Shown here: positions 8,503 through 17,015 of the stretch, piece after piece
Position numbering within the stretch: the first letter of the stretch is position 1
Layout: every line of letters begins with the position of its first letter
Assembly: GCA_024653965.1 (NCBI GenBank)
Contig: JANLGW010000074.1
Coordinates: forward strand, 1 to 64,000
Direction: 5' to 3'
DNA from: Rhodospirillales bacterium
Lineage (GTDB): Bacteria; Pseudomonadota; Alphaproteobacteria; Rhodospirillales; Magnetovibrionaceae
DNA length: 64,000 nt
Translations under genes and position numbers: made by a program
The notes under the pieces: model-generated
Seen by the model: only the letters and a program-made list of their open reading frames with translations
What the model was told of the DNA's origin: nothing
The model's database searches: none

Positions 8503-8818
8503 CCAGCCTCGTGTAAAACTGCCGAAGACGGCAAAATCCGGTGAATTGGTTCAAGTGAAGACGCTTGCGTCTCACGACATGGAAACCGGCAATCGTAAGG
8601 ATAAGGAAGGAAAGGCCATTCCCCGGCTGATCCTCAAGAAGTTTAGCTGCACGTTGGGCGGTGCTGAAATTTTCGGCGCCGATATGCACCCGGCAGTTTC
8701 CGCGAACCCGTACATTACGTTTTATATCAAAGCCGAAAAAAGCGGCTCGTACGTGTTCACTTGGACCGATGATAATGGCGAAGTCACAACCGTGTCGCAA
8801 GACATGGCCGTGTCCTAA
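8495..8818 (+). CDS. soxZ: SoxZ, partner subunit of SoxYZ
   Basis: A 107-residue protein of normal SoxZ length with an immunoglobulin-like fold. RVKLPKTAKSGELVQVKTLASHDMETG and the C-terminal GSYVFTWTDDNGEVTT are hallmark stretches. It has no signal peptide and is exported bound to SoxY. It stands between soxY and soxA, with 26 bases to soxA. Confidence 0.96.
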   Translation: MANQPRVKLPKTAKSGELVQVKTLASHDMETGNRKDKEGKAIPRLILKKFSCTLGGAEIFGADMHPAVSANPYITFYIKAEKSGSYVFTWTDDNGEVTTVSQDMAVS

Positions 8819-8844
8819 GTCATGACGAAGGGAGGGCTACCGTC

Positions 8845-9684
8845 ATGAAGATAAAGACTGTCACAACAATCGCCGTAATTTTGGGCGCAAGCTTCACGCT
8901 TGCCGCCTGTAACATGAAATCCACCAGCGAAGCGCCAAATCCTTATGGCAAAGAGGTTCGGTCCGGCTATTCCTATGCCACGCCGGAAACCCAAGCCATG
9001 CAGGATGACGACTTTTCTAACCCCGGCATGCCGCTTGTCGACACTGCTGCGGGGATGTGGAACAAACCTGCAGGGGAAGCTAAAAAATCCTGTGCGGATT
9101 GCCACGGCGCCGTGGACGACGCCAAGGGCGGCCCGGTGGGCATCCCGATGAAGGGTGTCAGCGCCAAGTACCCAGCGTACGACGAAGCGACCCAAAAGCC
9201 GATGAACTTGGAACTGCGCATCATGAAATGCCAGACCGAGAACCAAAAGGCCGAAGCGTTTAAATACGATTCGAAACCGCTGGTGGGTATGACTGGGCTG
9301 GTCGCCATGCAATCTCGCGGCATGCCGCGCGTGAGCACGGCCGACGACCCCAACGACAAGCTGCATGCGGCGTGGAAAGCTGGCGAAGAATTTTATTACC
9401 AGCGTCGTGGCCAGCTCGATTTGGCCTGTAAGCACTGCCATGAAGACAACGCTGGCAACATCATCCGTGCCGAACTGCTCTCTCAGGGCCAGAGCAACGG
9501 CTTCCCGACCTACCGCTTGAAGTGGCAGGGCATGGGGTCGCTGCACAAGCGCCTTGGCGGTTGTAACAAGGAAATCCGCGCCGAACCTTACAAGTCCGGT
9601 TCCGACGAATATGTGAACCTGGAAACGTACTTAGCCTGGCGTGGCCGCGGCCTAGTCATGGAAGGTCCGTCCGTGCGTAAATAA
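8845..9684 (+). CDS. soxA: SoxA, dihaem cytochrome subunit of SoxAX, with a lipoprotein-type signal
   Basis: A 279-residue cytochrome with two haem sites, CADCH at 83-87 and CKHCH at 195-199, and cysteine 240 (GGCNKEIR), the place of the persulfide-type haem ligand at the active site. SoxA is usually released to the periplasm. Here the signal peptide ends LAAC with cysteine 22, a lipobox, so membrane anchoring of the SoxAX complex is likely. Ribosome site GGGAGG lies 10 bases upstream. Confidence 0.95.
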   Translation: MKIKTVTTIAVILGASFTLAACNMKSTSEAPNPYGKEVRSGYSYATPETQAMQDDDFSNPGMPLVDTAAGMWNKPAGEAKKSCADCHGAVDDAKGGPVGIPMKGVSAKYPAYDEATQKPMNLELRIMKCQTENQKAEAFKYDSKPLVGMTGLVAMQSRGMPRVSTADDPNDKLHAAWKAGEEFYYQRRGQLDLACKHCHEDNAGNIIRAELLSQGQSNGFPTYRLKWQGMGSLHKRLGGCNKEIRAEPYKSGSDEYVNLETYLAWRGRGLVMEGPSVRK

Positions 9685-9801
9685 AGTCTAACGGTAAAGG
9701 GCGGTTTCCACGCTGGAGGCCGCCCTTTTTCCGTCCATATTTATCAATATTTGTTTTTCCCATTTGATTTTACAGATCCCCAAACCGGAGAGACCTAACT
9801 C

Positions 9802-11487
9802 ATGCTTACCCGTCGTGACTTCCTTCAGGTGACCGCTGCAACCGCCGCATTGATGGGCCCGGGCGCGAACATCGCGCGCGCCGCCTCCGCACAGGCCATC
9901 ACCCAGGATGAACTCTTGAAGTTTGAAACCAAAGGTCAAGTGACGCTGCTCAACTTCACCGACATTCACGCTCAACTGATGCCGCTCTATTTCCGTGAGC
10001 CGTCGGTCAACATCGGCGTCGGTGGGGTCAACGGCCTGCCACCGCACCTGACGGGTATGGATTTTCTCAAAAACTTCGGCCTCAAGGCCGGAACGCGCGA
10101 AGCCTATGCCTTCACCAGCCAAGACTTCGGCCAACTGGCGGCGCAATACGGACGCATCGGCGGCCTGGCGCACATGGCGACGTTGATCAAAGCGATTCGC
10201 GCCGAACGCCCCACCAATACACTGTTGGTCGATTGCGGCGATACCTGGCAAGGTTCTTATACCTCGCTCATGGAAAAGGGCGCGGATATGGTCAAGGCCA
10301 TGAACGCACTGGGCGTCGACGTTATGGTGCCGCACTTTGAGTTCACCTATGGCGCAGAGCGCGTCAAGGAACTGATCAGCCAGTTGAACTTCCCATTCCT
10401 GGCGGGCAACGTCACCGACAACGAGTGGCAGGAAAAGGTCTTCGATTCCATCGCCTACTTTGAACGCGGTGGCGTAAAGATCGCCATCGTCGGCCAAGCC
10501 TTCCCCTATACCCCCGTCGCCCATCCGCGCCACATGATCCCCGATTGGTCGTTCGGCATCCGCGAAGATATGGTGCAAGAAAGCGTTGACCAAGCGCGCG
10601 CCGGAGGCGCCGAGATTGTGGTGCTGGCCTCACACAACGGTTTCGACGTGGACCGCAAGCTGGCATCGCTCGTCACCGGCATCGACGTGATCTTAACCGG
10701 CCACACTCACGACGCCATTCCGGGCGTGATCAAAGTCAACGACACGCTGTTGATCGCCACCGGATCGCACGGCAAATTCTTGGGCCGTCTGGACTTGGAT
10801 GTGCAAAACGGCAAGATCAAAGACTACAGCTACAAGCTGATGCCGATATTCAGCGACGTCATCACGCCGGACCCGGAAATTCAAGCCGTCGTCGACGCTA
10901 TCCGCGCGCCTCATCAGTCCGCGATTTCTACCGTGCTCGGCAAGTCTGAAAGCTTGCTGTATCGTCGCGGCAACTTCAACGGCACCTTCGACGACCTGAT
11001 CTGTCAGGCCATCATCGAAGAACGCGACACGCAGATCGCGCTGTCGCCGGGATTCCGCTGGGGCGCATCCATTCTGCCCGGCCAGGACATCACCGTGGAC
11101 GACTTGTACACCCAAACCTCCATTACCTACCCCAATGTCTACCGCAACGAAATGACCGGCGAGATGTTGAAGCTGATCTTGGAAGACGTGGCGGACAATC
11201 TGTTCAACGTCGACCCTTTCTATCAGCAGGGCGGCGACATGGTGCGTGTCGGCGGCATGGGATATCGCATCGACATCCACAACAAGATAGGCTCGCGCAT
11301 TTCCGACATGACGCTGCTGTCCAGCGGCGAGGCCATCGACAAGGCCAAAACCTACGTGGTCGGCGGCTGGGCTTCGGTCAACGAAGGCACCCAGGGTCCG
11401 GCGATCTATGATCTGGTCTCCGATTACATCCGCAAAAAGAAAACCGTCAACATTCAACCCAACCAGCATATCAAGGTTGTGGGTTAA
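9802..11487 (+). CDS. soxB: SoxB, thiosulfohydrolase
   Basis: A 561-residue periplasmic dimanganese hydrolase that releases sulfate from SoxY-bound thiosulfate. A twin-arginine signal (TRRDFLQVTAATAALMGP) precedes the metallophosphatase domain with DIHAQ, DCGDTWQGS and GHTHDA metal-binding motifs, and then the 5'-nucleotidase-type C-terminal domain from about residue 370. Length is typical. A 117-base gap separates it from soxA; GGAGAG precedes the ATG. Confidence 0.97.
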   Translation: MLTRRDFLQVTAATAALMGPGANIARAASAQAITQDELLKFETKGQVTLLNFTDIHAQLMPLYFREPSVNIGVGGVNGLPPHLTGMDFLKNFGLKAGTREAYAFTSQDFGQLAAQYGRIGGLAHMATLIKAIRAERPTNTLLVDCGDTWQGSYTSLMEKGADMVKAMNALGVDVMVPHFEFTYGAERVKELISQLNFPFLAGNVTDNEWQEKVFDSIAYFERGGVKIAIVGQAFPYTPVAHPRHMIPDWSFGIREDMVQESVDQARAGGAEIVVLASHNGFDVDRKLASLVTGIDVILTGHTHDAIPGVIKVNDTLLIATGSHGKFLGRLDLDVQNGKIKDYSYKLMPIFSDVITPDPEIQAVVDAIRAPHQSAISTVLGKSESLLYRRGNFNGTFDDLICQAIIEERDTQIALSPGFRWGASILPGQDITVDDLYTQTSITYPNVYRNEMTGEMLKLILEDVADNLFNVDPFYQQGGDMVRVGGMGYRIDIHNKIGSRISDMTLLSSGEAIDKAKTYVVGGWASVNEGTQGPAIYDLVSDYIRKKKTVNIQPNQHIKVVG

Positions 11488-11502
11488 GGGAGTTTTGGAT
11501 CC

Positions 11503-12246
11503 ATGGATCCTTTCAACATCACATACCTAGGCGCGTTCGGCGCAGGCGTCTTGAGTTTCGCCTCGCCCTGCGTGCTGCCCTTGATCCCCGCCTATTTGTG
11601 TTTCCTGGGCGGCGCGTCCTTGGATGAACTGACCGCCGAGGGCGGCGTGGACAAACAAGTGCAACGCCGGGTGTTCATTTCGGCGATCGCATTCGTGCTA
11701 GGCTTTGCCACCGTGTTCATCATGCTGGGCGCGACCGCCACGGCAGTAAGCAACCTAGTTGCGGAAAACATCAATATCCTGTCCAAGATTGCCGGTGTGG
11801 TCATCGTCATCTTTGGGCTGCATTACATGGGCCTGTTCAAAATCGGCTTTTTGAATTTTGAAAAGCGCGTGCATGTCGAAAGCAGGCCCACCAGCCTGCT
11901 CGGTGCCTACGTGATCGGATTAGCGTTCGCGTTCGGGTGGACGCCGTGTGTCGGCCCGATCCTCGCCACTATCTTGATGGTCGCGGCATCGGGCGATGAG
12001 GTCATGTACGGCGTGTCGTTGCTGACGGTTTATGCGGCAGGCATCGGTCTGCCGTTCTTGCTGGCGGCGTTTGCGGTAAAACCGTTCATGGGTTTTCTCG
12101 GCCGCTTTCGCAAACACATGCGCACGGTGGAATTGTCCATCGGCGCGTTGTTGGTGGTCACCGGCATCGCCATCTTCACCGGTTCATTGTCGGAAGTTTC
12201 GAATTGGATTTTGGAAACCTTCCCGTCCATCGCCGAGGTCGGTTAA
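11503..12246 (+). CDS. soxV: CcdA/DsbD-type thiol electron transporter (SoxV-like)
   Basis: A 247-residue membrane protein with six predicted helices. It has SFASPCVLPLIPAYL near residue 20 and AFGWTPCVGPILAT near 145, the two conserved cysteine-proline motifs of CcdA. SoxV passes electrons from cytoplasmic thioredoxin to SoxW in the periplasm. It follows soxB by only 15 bases, and SoxW is encoded nearby, so a Sox role is likely; cytochrome c maturation is the alternative. Confidence 0.85.
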   Translation: MDPFNITYLGAFGAGVLSFASPCVLPLIPAYLCFLGGASLDELTAEGGVDKQVQRRVFISAIAFVLGFATVFIMLGATATAVSNLVAENINILSKIAGVVIVIFGLHYMGLFKIGFLNFEKRVHVESRPTSLLGAYVIGLAFAFGWTPCVGPILATILMVAASGDEVMYGVSLLTVYAAGIGLPFLLAAFAVKPFMGFLGRFRKHMRTVELSIGALLVVTGIAIFTGSLSEVSNWILETFPSIAEVG

Positions 12247-12280
12247 TCCCCTCCCCGCATTTGCGCGATGCAAAAAAATA

Positions 12281-12316
12281 ACGGCGCTTCCACAAAGAAG
12301 CGCCGTCGTTTTTTTT
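12281..12316. terminator. Terminator of the sox operon
   Basis: ACGGCGCTT (12281-12289) pairs with AAGCGCCGT (12298-12306), followed by CGTTTTTTTT. A strong Rho-independent terminator for the rightward transcript. The A-rich stretch before the stem (caaaaaaata) means it may also serve the convergent hydrolase gene. Confidence 0.85.
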
Positions 12317-12330
12317 AAAGCCGATGCGCG

Positions 12331-13158
12331 TCACATCAGATGTTTGCTGAAAAACGCCGTGGTGCGTTCCCAGGCCAGCGCGGCGTCGGCTTCGTCATAA
12401 CGCGACCCGGTGGGATTGGCGAAAGCATGATTGGCTTCGTACCAATGGATGGTGAGGTTTGCCGCCTTGCCCGCCTCTTTCATCGCCGCTTCAAATCCGC
12501 CGACCATTTGTGCATTTATGGATTGATCTTCGGTTCCGAAATGCCCCAGCACCGGGCTGTTCAAGGTCGCCAGTTCGGCAGCCGTTTTAACGCAGCGGCC
12601 ATAATAAATGATGGTGGCGTCAACGGGCGTGGCAATGGACGCATTAAGCGACCAACCGCCGCCGAAACACCAACCGATGGTGCCGACTTTGCCGGTCGAA
12701 CTTTTGTGATTTTTAAGATAATCGATCAGCGCGACCAACTGCTCGGTGCCGGAAACAGGATCAATGGCGCTCATCAAGGCCTTGGCTTCCTCCGCCGAAC
12801 CGGCAACCTTGCCGCCGTACATATCGACCGCCAAAGCGATGTATCCCAGCTTGGCGAATTCCACCGCGACCGATTTAATCTGATCGTTCAGACCCCACCA
12901 TTCATGGATCAACAACACCGTCGGCGCGGGCAGCTTCGCAGGCATCGCCAGCACGCCCATCGCGGTGCCGCCGGATGCGGTCGGCACGCTGACGCTGCTC
13001 ACCGCGCCAGCCTGGGCGCGAGCCAATTCCGGATACGCCAGAACGGTGGCCAACGGCAATACCGCAGCACCCTTCAGAAAGTTGCGGCGCAGGACATCGC
13101 TCACCATCGGCAAGGGTTTGTTGGACGGCTTGTCGCCACAGCCATACAGATCACACAT
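12331..13158 (-). CDS. Exported dienelactone hydrolase family protein
   Basis: A 275-residue alpha/beta hydrolase with a twin-arginine signal (RRNFLKGAAVLPLA) after a long n-region. The DLH signature is clear: HEWWGLND, nucleophile cysteine in GWCFGGGWS, aspartate in GHFGTEDQSI and histidine in EANHAF. The physiological substrate is not known; related exported DLH proteins occur in many sox regions. GGAGGAG precedes the ATG; a second ATG at 13107 would also leave the Tat motif intact. It lies 27 bases after soxW. Confidence 0.88.
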   Translation of the reverse strand: MCDLYGCGDKPSNKPLPMVSDVLRRNFLKGAAVLPLATVLAYPELARAQAGAVSSVSVPTASGGTAMGVLAMPAKLPAPTVLLIHEWWGLNDQIKSVAVEFAKLGYIALAVDMYGGKVAGSAEEAKALMSAIDPVSGTEQLVALIDYLKNHKSSTGKVGTIGWCFGGGWSLNASIATPVDATIIYYGRCVKTAAELATLNSPVLGHFGTEDQSINAQMVGGFEAAMKEAGKAANLTIHWYEANHAFANPTGSRYDEADAALAWERTTAFFSKHLM

Positions 13159-13185
13159 GCTTAATCACTCCTCCAACCATAAAAC

Positions 13186-13866
13186 TTACAGACCGTCGGG
13201 TAAATTGGCGGGCAGTTCGTCGGCGTAAAGGTCGTACTTCACACCTGCCGCGTCCAGCTTCTCGCCCATACCACCCAGCCAGCGCTGGAAATTCGGTTCA
13301 TCTTTATAACCGTTGGTTTTGGCGTAGCGTAACAGAAAATAAAAATGGAACGGTTTGAAGTATCCGGGAATACGCACCACCTCGGCGTCTTTCCCAGACT
13401 TACCCGCGATCTCCTCCACGGTTTCAGGGAAAAATTGCAGCGTCGGTGTAAACATCACTGCCCATTTTTCCGCCAATTTTTTTTCCTGTAACACCTGACC
13501 ATCGAAGTCAGTAACTTCGCGGTCGCCCCACAAATTCATCTGAATGACCATGAAATCGCGCTGCATGGTTTCATTGATGCGCGGGATGCGCAGGTTGACT
13601 TCGTGCATGCGCTTGCAATACGGGCAGCCGCGCTGTTCCCACACAATCACCAAGCGCTTGCCCGCCGCCTGAGCGTCTTTTAAATCTTCGCGCAAATCCA
13701 AGAAACTTTGGTGAAACCACGGCTCCAAGTGCATGCCGTCTTCACCCAGTTGGGCGGGCGGCAGCGTTGGGCCTTCACCGGCGGCAAAAACGGGGCGCGC
13801 CAGCATCATGGCCAGCCCCACAACAAGCGCCGCACCGATCGCAGCCCATAAGCGTTTCACATTCAT
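13186..13866 (-). CDS. soxW: SoxW-like periplasmic thioredoxin
   Basis: A 226-residue protein with a signal peptide (about 1-28) and a thioredoxin fold with CPYC at residues 81-84 (WEQRGCPYCKRMHEV) and a later FTPTLQFFPE cis-proline loop. SoxW receives electrons from SoxV and reduces SoxYZ or its adducts. The start at 13866 has AGGGGA; an upstream in-frame start would overlap the preceding gene by 83 bases and break the signal peptide. Confidence 0.85.
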   Translation of the reverse strand: MNVKRLWAAIGAALVVGLAMMLARPVFAAGEGPTLPPAQLGEDGMHLEPWFHQSFLDLREDLKDAQAAGKRLVIVWEQRGCPYCKRMHEVNLRIPRINETMQRDFMVIQMNLWGDREVTDFDGQVLQEKKLAEKWAVMFTPTLQFFPETVEEIAGKSGKDAEVVRIPGYFKPFHFYFLLRYAKTNGYKDEPNFQRWLGGMGEKLDAAGVKYDLYADELPANLPDGL

Positions 13867-13927
13867 ATCGTTTCCCCTATTTTTTCCCCGGTGATTTTTA
13901 GCTATCTTGTGTCGGCGGACGGCAAAA

Positions 13928-14374
13928 TCAAGGTTTGATGTCCACCCAACCTGATAGGCGACGCTCGACGATTTCCACCAACCCCGTCTGAACCTTGGTC
14001 GTGCCATCAATCAAATCGGCGTCCGTCTTGTGAATGCTATCGAGCGTATTGCCGCAGGCGACAAATTCCACGTCGTATTTCATCAGGCTTTCGATGCGCG
14101 CACGAACCGGACTGTCTTGCAGCAAGGACCAAATGCCCGGCCCATAGGCCACCACCGCCAATTTCACATGGTCAACGCCATAGGCCTTTTGCACGTTGGC
14201 GACATTGTTCAACACCGCATTCACGCGGGTTTCGTCCTTTTCGCTGAGCGACATCACGATCTGGCGCGGATGGTCGAAACTGGGCTGAGGCTCGGCCATC
14301 GTCGCCCACGCGGGAGAAGGCGCGTCTAGCGCGGTTAGCACGACCAAAAACAGCACAACAATGGCATTTTTCAT
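13928..14374 (-). CDS. Periplasmic DsrE-family protein
   Basis: A 148-residue protein of the DsrE superfamily with a signal peptide (about 1-24, ending AWA). Typical motifs are QIVMSLSEKDETRVNAVLNNVAN and the single cysteine in EFVACGNTLDS. It probably binds sulfane sulfur in the periplasm, unlike the cytoplasmic DsrE-like protein at 5.1 kb. The ATG at 14374 follows AGGAT and gives a proper signal peptide. Co-directional with soxW, 61 bases upstream of it. Confidence 0.85.
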   Translation of the reverse strand: MKNAIVVLFLVVLTALDAPSPAWATMAEPQPSFDHPRQIVMSLSEKDETRVNAVLNNVANVQKAYGVDHVKLAVVAYGPGIWSLLQDSPVRARIESLMKYDVEFVACGNTLDSIHKTDADLIDGTTKVQTGLVEIVERRLSGWVDIKP

Positions 14375-14484
14375 CGGGAATCCTACCCTTAAATTCGTTC
14401 GTGTCATTTTACGCCACAACGCGCAAAACCACACCGAATTCATCCATGAGAATTAAGGAACAATGGGGTTATTTTGGGGCAACC

Positions 14485-16299
14485 TCAAGCATCGACTAGG
14501 CCCTTTGCGCCGTCAAATATAACCCTTTCCGCCGGAAAACGAACGGTGACTTGAGTGCCAACGCCCTTTTGACTGGTCAGGCTCAAGGCTCCACCATGCA
14601 GCTCGACTAAGCCTTGGGTCAACGGCAGCCCCAATCCGGTGCCTTCGTGTTTACGGGCCAAGGAACTGTCGACTTGGCCAAATTGCGTCATCGCCTTAAC
14701 GATTTCGGCTTCGTCCATGCCGACGCCCGTATCCGTGACGGTCAACAGCATCGCGCCATTGCCATCGATCCCCACATCGCAGGTAACGACGCCGTCCTTT
14801 GGCGTAAATTTCACCGCATTGCTGAGGATGTTCAGCGCAATTTGCTTTAAACGGCGCGGGTCGGCAAGCAAGGGCGGCAACGCGCTAACCGATGGGCCTT
14901 TTAGGTGCACGCCCCCTTCTTTGGCCTTCGGTGAAATCATGCGTAGCGCAACCTCAATGACCTCCTGCACGTTCACCCTTTCCTCATTCAATTTGAGCTT
15001 GCCTGCCTCGACTGCGGCGACATCCAAAATATCATTGATGATTTCCAGCAGATGAGCGCCGGACGAATGGATATGTTGCGCATATTCTTTGTATTTATCG
15101 TGACCCAAGGGACCAAAGATCGCCTCGTCCATGCTGGAAGAAAAACCGATGATCGCGTTGAGCGGCGTGCGCAATTCGTGGCTCATGTTTGCCATGATTT
15201 CTGACTTGGCGCGATTGGTGATATCCGATTGCTCGCGGGCCTTTTGCATGGCCTCTTGAGCTTGTTTCTGTTCGGTGATGTCTTCGTGAATGGCGACAAA
15301 GTGGGTTGCTTTTCCATCCTCCCCTTTTACTGGAGCCAGCACCATAGATGCCCAAAACGTGCTGCCATCTTTACGCCGATCCTTGACCTCGCCCCGCCAT
15401 TCTTGGCCAGCCATCAAATTAGCCCACATTTGTTCATAAAATTCAGGCGACGTTTCCCCGGATTTTAAAATACGGGGATTCTGGCCGATGGCTTCTTGCT
15501 GCGCATAACCCGTCATCGCCGTGAAACTCGGATTGACGTACTCGATGACGCCTTGAGTGTTGGTGATGAACATCATGATGGGGCTTTGGTTGATCGCCTG
15601 TGAAAGCAGCCGCAAATCATTCAATGCCTGTTCCCGTTCGAGCAACGGAATGCTGATGCGGCGGAAAACCATCGCGCCGATCACAACCATCAACAGCACC
15701 CCTGACAGACCGATCAGCGCTGCCTGAACAAACGGTTGGCGAATTTCATCAAGATCGATTTTAGCGACAATGCCCGCATTCAGGTCCGGCAAAGGCTCAT
15801 AAGCGGCAAGGACCGTCGCTCCGCGATAGTCTAAGGCTACACCAACGCCGTTTTCGCCCCGCAAAGCACGGCGCATGGGTTCACCTAATTCAGAATCCCA
15901 CGCGATGGGCAGTGGCTCCAAAAAGTCGAAATGACGGTGACTGAGTAAAAAAATGATATTTCCGTCTTTGCGCGTCCCCAACGTAAACTCGCCCGTTCCC
16001 CCAAATCCAGGATATTGCCGATGCGCAGTCTCCAGTTGGGAAAAGGTCGCTCCGATGGCACCTTGAGGGTGATCCCTTTGGCTGTGCTCGGCGTCGAATT
16101 TGGCGATGGCATTGATTAAAATCGCTTGGCTTTTGACCAGTTCAACCAAACGCTGGGATTCTTGCTTGTACGCGGCGTCATAAAGCAGCCCATTGGAAAA
16201 CAACGTCACCGCCAAGGCGACACTCGCCAGAATGGTAACCGCTTTGGCCAGCCATTTTTGATAGTCCGTTTTTTCGCTCTGCTTAAGGCGCACGCCCAT
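14485..16299 (-). CDS. Membrane PAS histidine kinase beside the sox genes
   Basis: A 604-residue kinase: membrane helix about 17-40, periplasmic sensor to about 190, second helix about 193-213, PAS domain about 230-350, HisKA with MSHELRTPLNAIIGFS about 375-440, and HATPase_c with N, G1 and G2 boxes to the end. No response regulator gene is adjacent. The gene lies upstream of the periplasmic dsrE gene and divergent from the ArsR gene, so sensing of a sulfur compound is a reasonable guess only. Its catalytic half is very like that of the kinase at 20.3 kb. Confidence 0.92.
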   Translation of the reverse strand: MGVRLKQSEKTDYQKWLAKAVTILASVALAVTLFSNGLLYDAAYKQESQRLVELVKSQAILINAIAKFDAEHSQRDHPQGAIGATFSQLETAHRQYPGFGGTGEFTLGTRKDGNIIFLLSHRHFDFLEPLPIAWDSELGEPMRRALRGENGVGVALDYRGATVLAAYEPLPDLNAGIVAKIDLDEIRQPFVQAALIGLSGVLLMVVIGAMVFRRISIPLLEREQALNDLRLLSQAINQSPIMMFITNTQGVIEYVNPSFTAMTGYAQQEAIGQNPRILKSGETSPEFYEQMWANLMAGQEWRGEVKDRRKDGSTFWASMVLAPVKGEDGKATHFVAIHEDITEQKQAQEAMQKAREQSDITNRAKSEIMANMSHELRTPLNAIIGFSSSMDEAIFGPLGHDKYKEYAQHIHSSGAHLLEIINDILDVAAVEAGKLKLNEERVNVQEVIEVALRMISPKAKEGGVHLKGPSVSALPPLLADPRRLKQIALNILSNAVKFTPKDGVVTCDVGIDGNGAMLLTVTDTGVGMDEAEIVKAMTQFGQVDSSLARKHEGTGLGLPLTQGLVELHGGALSLTSQKGVGTQVTVRFPAERVIFDGAKGLVDA

Positions 16300-16456
16300 C
16301 CGCCCCTTAAATAATAACCAATGGAGAGGGTTTTTTTATTATTGAATCATATTACCTATTACGTGGGGCGAGCAAAGATTCAATTCAATCAACTTTTCAT
16401 CACCCTCGATGGACCTGAAAAAATCATTCCAAAAAACGGTTAGCACGACGACATTC

Positions 16457-16488
16457 TTGACAACCCCGCAATATTAGATGTATCTAAT
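16457..16488 (+). promoter_or_regulatory. Promoter and palindromic operator of the ArsR gene
   Basis: TTGACA (16457-16462) is a consensus -35 box. Downstream, ATTAGATGTATCTAAT (16473-16488) is a perfect 16-base palindrome covering the expected -10 region. A repressor bound here would block its own promoter. The same half sites and spacer recur at 5816-5831 in front of yeeE. Confidence 0.7.
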
Positions 16489-16529
16489 TAACGACAAAGA
16501 AAAACCCGAAAATGATAGGAACCAACTGC

Positions 16530-16880
16530 ATGGACAGGGCGGACTTGGACATAAGTCTCGAACAGATGCAGGACAATGCCCTGGCCGCGAGCGAACTGCT
16601 CAAGGCCATGAGCAATCAAACTCGCCTGATGATCCTGTGCCAATTGCTGCACGGCGAACGCACCGCAGGCGACTTGGATTCCCTCACCAGCTTAAGTCAG
16701 TCGGCCCTTTCCCAACACTTGGCCGTATTGCGCGAACATGGCTTGGTGCAAACCCGCCGTGAATCGCAAAACATTTATTATTCCATCGAAGACGATAAAC
16801 CCCGCGCCATCATCGAAGTGCTCTATCGCCTCTTCAACTGCGAAAAGAATGATGCGGATGGCACTATCAACTGCGCCTAA
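16530..16880 (+). CDS. ArsR-family repressor with sulfane-sulfur sensor cysteines (SqrR/BigR-like)
   Basis: A 116-residue winged-helix repressor. The helix-turn-helix is TSLSQSALSQHLAVLREHGLV. Only two cysteines lie in the core, C37 (RLMILCQLL) and C104 (LFNCEKN), 67 residues apart. BigR and SqrR have cysteines in the same places that form a tetrasulfide or disulfide link with sulfane sulfur and release DNA. Metal-sensing ArsR motifs (CVC) are absent. The ATG at 16530 has AGGAA 8 bases upstream; the earlier ATG at 16512 lacks one. Likely controls the TauE operon downstream and yeeE. Confidence 0.88.
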   Translation: MDRADLDISLEQMQDNALAASELLKAMSNQTRLMILCQLLHGERTAGDLDSLTSLSQSALSQHLAVLREHGLVQTRRESQNIYYSIEDDKPRAIIEVLYRLFNCEKNDADGTINCA

Positions 16881-17015
16881 GTTTGCGCCCACCCCGGTTT
16901 CGGGGCATATTTCTTGACAATCAATGGCTTAATGCCAAGATTCATCAACAAGACCTCTCTGTAACACCCCACCGAAAACTCCCCCTTCAACTCCAAGGGC
17001 ATCGGAGGCGCTGAG

